Shown here: piece by piece, positions 59,382-64,000 of the stretch
Position numbering within the stretch: position 1 is the stretch's first letter
How the letters are laid out: each line of letters opens with the position of its first letter
Assembly: GCA_019449415.1 (NCBI GenBank)
Contig: JAGRPP010000011.1
Span: 1-64,000 of the forward strand
DNA from: Geothrix sp.
Lineage (GTDB): Bacteria > Acidobacteriota > Holophagae > Holophagales > Holophagaceae
DNA: 64,000 bases
Reading direction: 5' to 3'
Notes under the pieces: generated by a model
Seen by the model: the letters and a program-made list of their open reading frames with translations, nothing else
Databases searched by the model: none
What the model was told of the DNA's origin: nothing
Made by a program: the position numbers and the translations under genes

Positions 59382-60425
59382 ATGAGGGCCAGCACGCCGT
59401 TCCCCATGAGGCCGGACGACCAGCAGAACGGGCCGGTGAAGCGCCTGCGCTACACCCTGGCGCTGCTGGCGGCCGTCATCGCCTGCGGGGGGCTCGGCTA
59501 CCACTGGCTGTCGCACCTGAACCCGCTGGACAGCCTCTACATGGCGATCACCACCCTCTTCACGGTGGGCTTCCGGGAGCTGGGCGAGGTGAACGCCCGG
59601 ACGAAACTCTTCACGATCTTCTACCTCGTCGTCGGATTGGGCGTCGCCACCTACGCCCTGTCGAACCTGACCGCCCTGCTCCTGGAGGGTGACCTCAAGG
59701 GCTACATCATGGAGCGCCGCATGCAGAAACGCCTGGACGACCTGAAGGACCACATCATCGTCTGCGGCTTTGGGAAGATGGGCTTCCAGGCCGCCTGGGA
59801 GCTGAAGAAGGCCGGCATCCCCTTCGTCATCATCGAGCAGGACGATTCCAAGGGCCGCAGCCCCCGCTTTGCCGGAGAGCTGATCCTCTACGGCAACGCC
59901 ATGGACGAGCTGATGCTGGAACGGGCTGGCATCCGCCAGGCGCGGGGCCTCATCACGGCCCTCACCACCGACGCCGACAATGTCCTGGTGACGCTCACGG
60001 TCAAGCAGATCCGCCCCGACCTGCCCGTGGTGGCCCGCAGCGCCAAGCTCGGCACCGAGCGCCAGCTGAGGGCCGCGGGCGCCGACCACATCGTGAGCCC
60101 CTACGAGATCGGCGGCCGCCGCATGGCGGGCTTGCTGCTCAAGCCGGAGATGATGAACTTCTTCGACATCGTGCTCCAGCAGGAGCAGCTGGAGCTGGGC
60201 CTGGAGCGCATCGCCATCGCCCCGCAGTCGGCCCTGGTGGGCCAGACCCTGCGGGAGGCTCGGCTGCGCCACGCCACCGGCTCTCTGCTGGTGGGCCTGG
60301 TGCACCCCGGCGCCGGCCTGCGCTTCAACCCCTCCGGCGACGAGCGGTTCCAGGCCGGGGACGAGCTGCTGGTGATGGGCCCCGCCGAGGCCCTGGAAAA
60401 CCTCACCCGGCTGGCCAAGGGCTGA
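59382..60425 (+). CDS. Two-TM potassium channel with RCK domain (MthK-like)
   Basis: 347 residues. TM1 about 22-40, pore loop with selectivity filter TVGFRELG near 64-72 (TVGYG variant), TM2 about 82-105, then an RCK_N Rossmann domain (HIIVCGFGKMGFQAA...) and RCK_C (about 265-345). Ligand-gated K+ channel; the ligand may be Ca2+ or a nucleotide. ATG 59382 or ATG 59406 may be the start. Directly followed by a CPA2 antiporter. Confidence 0.9.
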   Translation: MRASTPFPMRPDDQQNGPVKRLRYTLALLAAVIACGGLGYHWLSHLNPLDSLYMAITTLFTVGFRELGEVNARTKLFTIFYLVVGLGVATYALSNLTALLLEGDLKGYIMERRMQKRLDDLKDHIIVCGFGKMGFQAAWELKKAGIPFVIIEQDDSKGRSPRFAGELILYGNAMDELMLERAGIRQARGLITALTTDADNVLVTLTVKQIRPDLPVVARSAKLGTERQLRAAGADHIVSPYEIGGRRMAGLLLKPEMMNFFDIVLQQEQLELGLERIAIAPQSALVGQTLREARLRHATGSLLVGLVHPGAGLRFNPSGDERFQAGDELLVMGPAEALENLTRLAKG

Positions 60426-60429
60426 AGGG

Positions 60430-62460
60430 ATGGAGGCCCACCACCGCCTTCTGCTCGACCTGGCCATGGTGCTGGGCGTGGCCGCGCTGACCTCGGTCCT
60501 GTTTCAGAAGCTGAAGCAGCCGGCGGTGCTGGGCTACCTGCTGGCGGGCATGATCGTGGGGCCCCATGTGCCGGTGCCGCTGGTGGCGGATCTCGGCAAT
60601 GTCCGGATCATGGGCGAGCTGGGCGTCATCCTCTTGATGTTCACCATCGGGCTGGAGTTCAGCCTCCCGAAGCTGCTCCACGCGGGTCCCCCGGCGCTGC
60701 TCACGGGCACGCTCCAAGTGGGCACCCAGCTGGTGGCGGGCTTTCTGGTGGCGCGGCTCCTGGGGTGGGCGCCGCTGGAGAGCGCCTTCTTCGGGGCCAG
60801 CCTCTCCATCGCCTCCACCATGATCCTGGCCAAGCTGTTTGAAGAGCGGGGCCTCCGCGGCGCGCTGAAGGACACGGTCCTGGGCGTCCTGCTGGTGGAG
60901 GATCTCCATGCCGTGCTGCTGCTGGCGGCCCTCACCGCCGCGGCCTCCCTCGGCGGGCCCAGCGCCGGGGCCATTGCGGGCACCCTGCTCAAACTGATGC
61001 TCTTCCTGGTCCTCCTCGTGGGCGCCGGACGGCTGGTGGTGCCGCGCGCTCTGCGATGGGTGGCCGATCACGCCCGGGACGAAGTGCTGCTGGTGGTGGC
61101 GGCCGGGCTCTGCTTCGGGCTGGCCCAGCTGGCGGCCTGGGCCGGCTTCTCCGTGGCCATGGGCGCCTTCGTGGCCGGCATGTTGATCTGCGAATCCGGC
61201 CGGGGACGCAAGGTGGAACACCTGGTCCATCCCCTGCGGGACCTCTTCGCGGCCATGTTCTTCGTGGCGGTGGGCATGATGATGGAGCCCGCGGTCCTGA
61301 TGCGGGATTGGCCTCTGGTGCTGCTCTTCACGGCCCTGGTCATCACCGTGAACGCCGTCTCCGTCACCGTGGGGGCCACCCTGGCGGGCCTGCCTCTGGC
61401 CCTGGCCGTGCGGGCGGGCCTGGCCCTGGGGCAGGTCGGTGAGTTCGGGTTCATCCTCCTGAGCGCCGGCATCGGCCTCGGTGTGGTGGATCCTTCCCGC
61501 TACGCCCTGCTGGCCGCCATCTGCGTGGCCACGGCCCTGGCCACCCCGGCCCTGCTGACCGCCGGGGAACCCGCGGCCCGGCTGCTGGAGCGGCGACTCT
61601 CTCCGGCTCTCAAGACTTACTTGGGCCTCTACCAGTCCTGGGCCGCGACCCTGCGCGCCCCGGCCATCCGGAAGGCCCCGGGCGCGGCCGTCCGGCGGAC
61701 CTTCCTGTTCCTGCTGCTGGACAGCATGCTCATCGGCCTGGTGGCCTCGCTGGCGCCCCGGGTGATGCGGATGGGCACGGCCTGGCTCGAAGGCCGGGGT
61801 ACTCTGGGGCACACCCTGGCCCAGGGTGCGGTCCTGCTGGCGGCGGCGGTCGTGGTGGTCTTCGTGGTGAGCCGGATGGTGCGCCGCAGCCGGATCCTGG
61901 CCGAGGGCCTGCTGGACCTGCCCGGCCCCGGCGACCTGGGCACCCGGCCCGACATCCGGCGGGCCTTCCGCACGGGCCTGCGGCTGGCGGTGCTGCTGCT
62001 GGCGGGCCTTCCGGTCCTGGCGGCCGTGCTGGCGCTGGTGCCCCTGGCCTCTCTCGGCGCCCTCGGCGCCGCCACGGCCCTGGCCATCCCCCTGCTGCTG
62101 TGGCGGCGGGCCCAGCGCCTCCAGAGGGACCTGGCCTCGGACTCCGGATGGATGGGTGCCGACGCTCGGGACCCCTGGGATGCGGATGAAGAGATCCCGG
62201 CCCCGCCCGTCCCGGGGGGCTGGCGCACGCTGCGCATCGGGGCCCGCTGCCCCTCCCTGGGCCGCAGCCTGGGCGAGCTGGATCTGCCCGGCAGCGCCGG
62301 GGTGGCCCTGGTGGCCCTGCTGCGGGAAGGCCACCTGCTGGAACCCAAGCCCGAGGCCCTGCTCCAGCCCGGCGACCTGCTGGCCCTCAGCGGCAGCGCC
62401 TCCGCCCTGGACGAGGCGGAGGCGCTGCTGGGGCGCGAGTCGACGGCCGGACCTGCCTGA
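60430..62460 (+). CDS. CPA2-family cation:proton antiporter with RCK_C tail
   Basis: 676 residues. Twelve or so hydrophobic segments over residues 5-380 with CPA2 landmarks PAVLGYLLAGMIVGP, GLEFSLPKL and LGQVGEFGFILLSAG. Then an unusual extra membrane block (about 415-560, four or so segments) and an RCK_C/TrkA-C domain (about 595-665). The RCK_N domain of KefB/KefC is missing. Probably K+ or Na+ efflux. It follows the K+ channel by four bases. Confidence 0.87.
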   Translation: MEAHHRLLLDLAMVLGVAALTSVLFQKLKQPAVLGYLLAGMIVGPHVPVPLVADLGNVRIMGELGVILLMFTIGLEFSLPKLLHAGPPALLTGTLQVGTQLVAGFLVARLLGWAPLESAFFGASLSIASTMILAKLFEERGLRGALKDTVLGVLLVEDLHAVLLLAALTAAASLGGPSAGAIAGTLLKLMLFLVLLVGAGRLVVPRALRWVADHARDEVLLVVAAGLCFGLAQLAAWAGFSVAMGAFVAGMLICESGRGRKVEHLVHPLRDLFAAMFFVAVGMMMEPAVLMRDWPLVLLFTALVITVNAVSVTVGATLAGLPLALAVRAGLALGQVGEFGFILLSAGIGLGVVDPSRYALLAAICVATALATPALLTAGEPAARLLERRLSPALKTYLGLYQSWAATLRAPAIRKAPGAAVRRTFLFLLLDSMLIGLVASLAPRVMRMGTAWLEGRGTLGHTLAQGAVLLAAAVVVVFVVSRMVRRSRILAEGLLDLPGPGDLGTRPDIRRAFRTGLRLAVLLLAGLPVLAAVLALVPLASLGALGAATALAIPLLLWRRAQRLQRDLASDSGWMGADARDPWDADEEIPAPPVPGGWRTLRIGARCPSLGRSLGELDLPGSAGVALVALLREGHLLEPKPEALLQPGDLLALSGSASALDEAEALLGRESTAGPA

Positions 62461-62487
62461 GATCCCCGGTCGAACGGGTCAGGCCTG

Positions 62488-63975
62488 TCAGGGCCGTCCG
62501 GAAGGAGCCGCGGGGCTGGCCGGCCGGACCGGGCGCCCATGGGGCAGGCGGGCCTCCATCTCCGCCAGCTCCCAGGCGGTGACGGTCAGGGCCTGGGCGC
62601 CCTGCACGAGCTGCTCGGGCACCACATGATCCGGGAAGTCCATCTGGCTGTGATGGGTGCCCAGGAAGTAGTCCACGGGCTCCTGGATGGCGGCGAAGGC
62701 GGGCACGCCGGCCCGGTCGAAGGGCGCGTGGTCGGTGCTGTTCATGGTGCGGAGGGACAGCTCCTTCACGCCCAGGTCGTTGAGGGGCGCGATGGCCTGG
62801 GCCATGAGGCCACGGCAGTTCTCACGGCCCTGCAGCGTGAAGCCCTTCACCATGCCCGTGCCCATGTCGTGGACCAGCACGGCCTGGATGGCGTCCAGGT
62901 CCGCCTTGTGCGCCTCGGCGTAGGCGCGGGAACCCAGGAGGCCCTGCTCCTCGCCGCTCCACAGGACCACCCGCAGGGTCCGGCGGGGCTTCAGGCCCGT
63001 GGCCTGCAGGGCCCGCAGCACCTCCAGGGCGACCGAGCTGCCCGTGGCGTTGTCCGTGGCGCCCGTGCCGAGGTCCCAGCTGTCCAGGTGACCGCCCACG
63101 ATGACGACCTCGCCGGGCTTCTCGCGGCCGGGGACCTCGCCAACGAGGTTGTAGGCCTGGACCGGCGCCGCGGAGTAGGTGCCGCCCAGGGACAGCTCCA
63201 GCTTCACGGGTTCCTTCCGGGCCAGCAGGCGGACCAGCATCTTGTAGGGCTCCTGCGGCACATAAGCCGCGGGGAGCGCGGGTTTTTTGGGGTCGCGCCC
63301 GGGGCCGCCGCTGGCGAAGCCCAGCCCATTCTTCCGCCCGGACATGGCCAGGGTGGCCAGGGCCCCCTCGTCGAGGAGGAACTGCATCATGCTCGCCTGT
63401 TCCGCCTGGTAGGCCTCCATGTCGCCTCCCCGGCGGCCCAGGGGCGGGCGCTTGTCGTCGGGGTTGGTGCGCAGCAGGATCTTGTTCCTCAGCTGGCCCT
63501 TGAAGGCCTGGAGCTCCTGAAGGGTCCGGGCATCCACCAGGATCAGCTCACCCTTGACGGCTCCCTTGGTGGCCGGGGTCCAGGCCAGCTGATCCACCCG
63601 GAAGCGCAGGCCGTTGTGGGTGAGCAGCCGCGCGCTGTCCACGCCGCGAGTCCAGGCCAGGCCGAAGTCGTAGGCTTCCTCGTGGACATTCACGGCCCCG
63701 AGCCGCGTCATCTCGGCCTTGGCCCAGGCCTGGGCCTGGCGGAGCTTCTCCGAACCGGTGAGGCGGGGGCCGATCAGATCCGAGAGGTATTCCACCCGCG
63801 CCACCACCTCGGCGTGTTCCTTGATCTCCCGCAGCAGCTTCCCGGCCGGGGTATCCGGGTACTCCTTCATCACCGGCACGGGCGAGGGCGCGGGGGCGGT
63901 CGGCGGGAAGGGGGCCTGGGCCTGGAGGAGGGCGCCCAGGGACAGGGCGAGCAGGACGACGGGGGTCCGCGGCAT
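62488..63975 (-). CDS. Exported M28-family zinc aminopeptidase
   Basis: 495 residues. Signal peptide LLALSLGALLQAQA then a Pro/Ala-rich stretch. A PA-like insert (about 150-240) precedes the M28 core: GGHLDSWDLGTGATDNATG (His and bridging Asp), SGEEQGLLGS (general-base Glu), VLVHDMGTG, STDHAPFD and THHSQMD with the last ligand. Periplasmic or secreted peptidase, probably used in peptide feeding. Complete; start ATG 63975. Confidence 0.92.
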   Translation of the reverse strand: MPRTPVVLLALSLGALLQAQAPFPPTAPAPSPVPVMKEYPDTPAGKLLREIKEHAEVVARVEYLSDLIGPRLTGSEKLRQAQAWAKAEMTRLGAVNVHEEAYDFGLAWTRGVDSARLLTHNGLRFRVDQLAWTPATKGAVKGELILVDARTLQELQAFKGQLRNKILLRTNPDDKRPPLGRRGGDMEAYQAEQASMMQFLLDEGALATLAMSGRKNGLGFASGGPGRDPKKPALPAAYVPQEPYKMLVRLLARKEPVKLELSLGGTYSAAPVQAYNLVGEVPGREKPGEVVIVGGHLDSWDLGTGATDNATGSSVALEVLRALQATGLKPRRTLRVVLWSGEEQGLLGSRAYAEAHKADLDAIQAVLVHDMGTGMVKGFTLQGRENCRGLMAQAIAPLNDLGVKELSLRTMNSTDHAPFDRAGVPAFAAIQEPVDYFLGTHHSQMDFPDHVVPEQLVQGAQALTVTAWELAEMEARLPHGRPVRPASPAAPSGRP

Positions 63976-64000
63976 GGGAACTCCAGATTGGAAAAGGAAA

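Overview
The window is a GC-rich (roughly two thirds G+C), densely coded chromosomal segment of a Gram-negative bacterium. It has outer-membrane genes (BamD, beta-barrels, lipoproteins), a type II/IV secretion inner-membrane platform protein and a DcuS/DctA-type dicarboxylate module. Acidobacteriota, family Holophagaceae (Geothrix/Holophaga-like), is my best guess from gene content and style; this is inference, and no rRNA is present to test it. No tRNA, prophage, transposase or CRISPR array was recognised.

Layout. 1-6.1 kb: 3' part of lpdA, a multicopper oxidase, an SPFH / ribbon-helix-helix / unknown three-gene operon, and an SDR oxidoreductase. 6.1-17.2 kb: an M20 dipeptidase, then a minus-strand arginine operon read argD > N-acylornithine carbamoyltransferase > argB > argE-like deacylase > argH > argG > P-loop NTPase > argC, with argR divergent across an AT-rich operator region. 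The operon implies the N-acylcitrulline route of arginine synthesis. 17.3-26.3 kb: membrane protein, EnvC-like murein hydrolase activator, PilC/GspF, a large exported protein, a DUF4382 lipoprotein and a SulP transporter. 26.3-30.5 kb: rplU-rpmA-obgE-nadD-rsfS-gdhA. 30.7-33 kb: UbiD decarboxylase and a small barrel protein. 33-39.6 kb: minus-strand run AKR-thiE-mscS/cNMP-86aa-rlmN-exoD-trmD-rplS. 39.6-44.5 kb: Ig-like lipoprotein, bamD, alpha/beta hydrolase, prfB, membrane protein. 44.5-48.4 kb: CitA/DcuS-like kinase, response regulator and dicarboxylate symporter. 48.5-50.7 kb: an ECF41-type sigma factor with its carboxymuconolactone-decarboxylase partner, then a deletion scar joining two gene remnants. 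50.7-54.2 kb: rplY-[tetR-DUF6448]-pth-rpsF-rpsR. 54.4-64 kb: ppk1, mrp/apbC, pstS-like lipoprotein, thioesterase, K+ channel, CPA2 antiporter and an M28 peptidase.

The most unusual signal is a family of modular, GC-rich palindromic repeats. Copies lie between genes at about 19.17, 29.8, 32.2-32.3 and 56.5-56.7 kb, and the same sequence occurs as a 78-bp (26-codon) tandem array read in frame inside rlmN. Copies differ by paired, compensating changes in their stems, which suggests that the hairpin structure is maintained. A second class, short AT-richer tandem/inverted repeats, sits between genes at 8.65, 11.06, 14.52 and 43.89 kb.

Start sites were chosen mainly by ribosome-binding sites and family length, and many differ from the longest open frame. 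All function calls come from motif recognition by eye.
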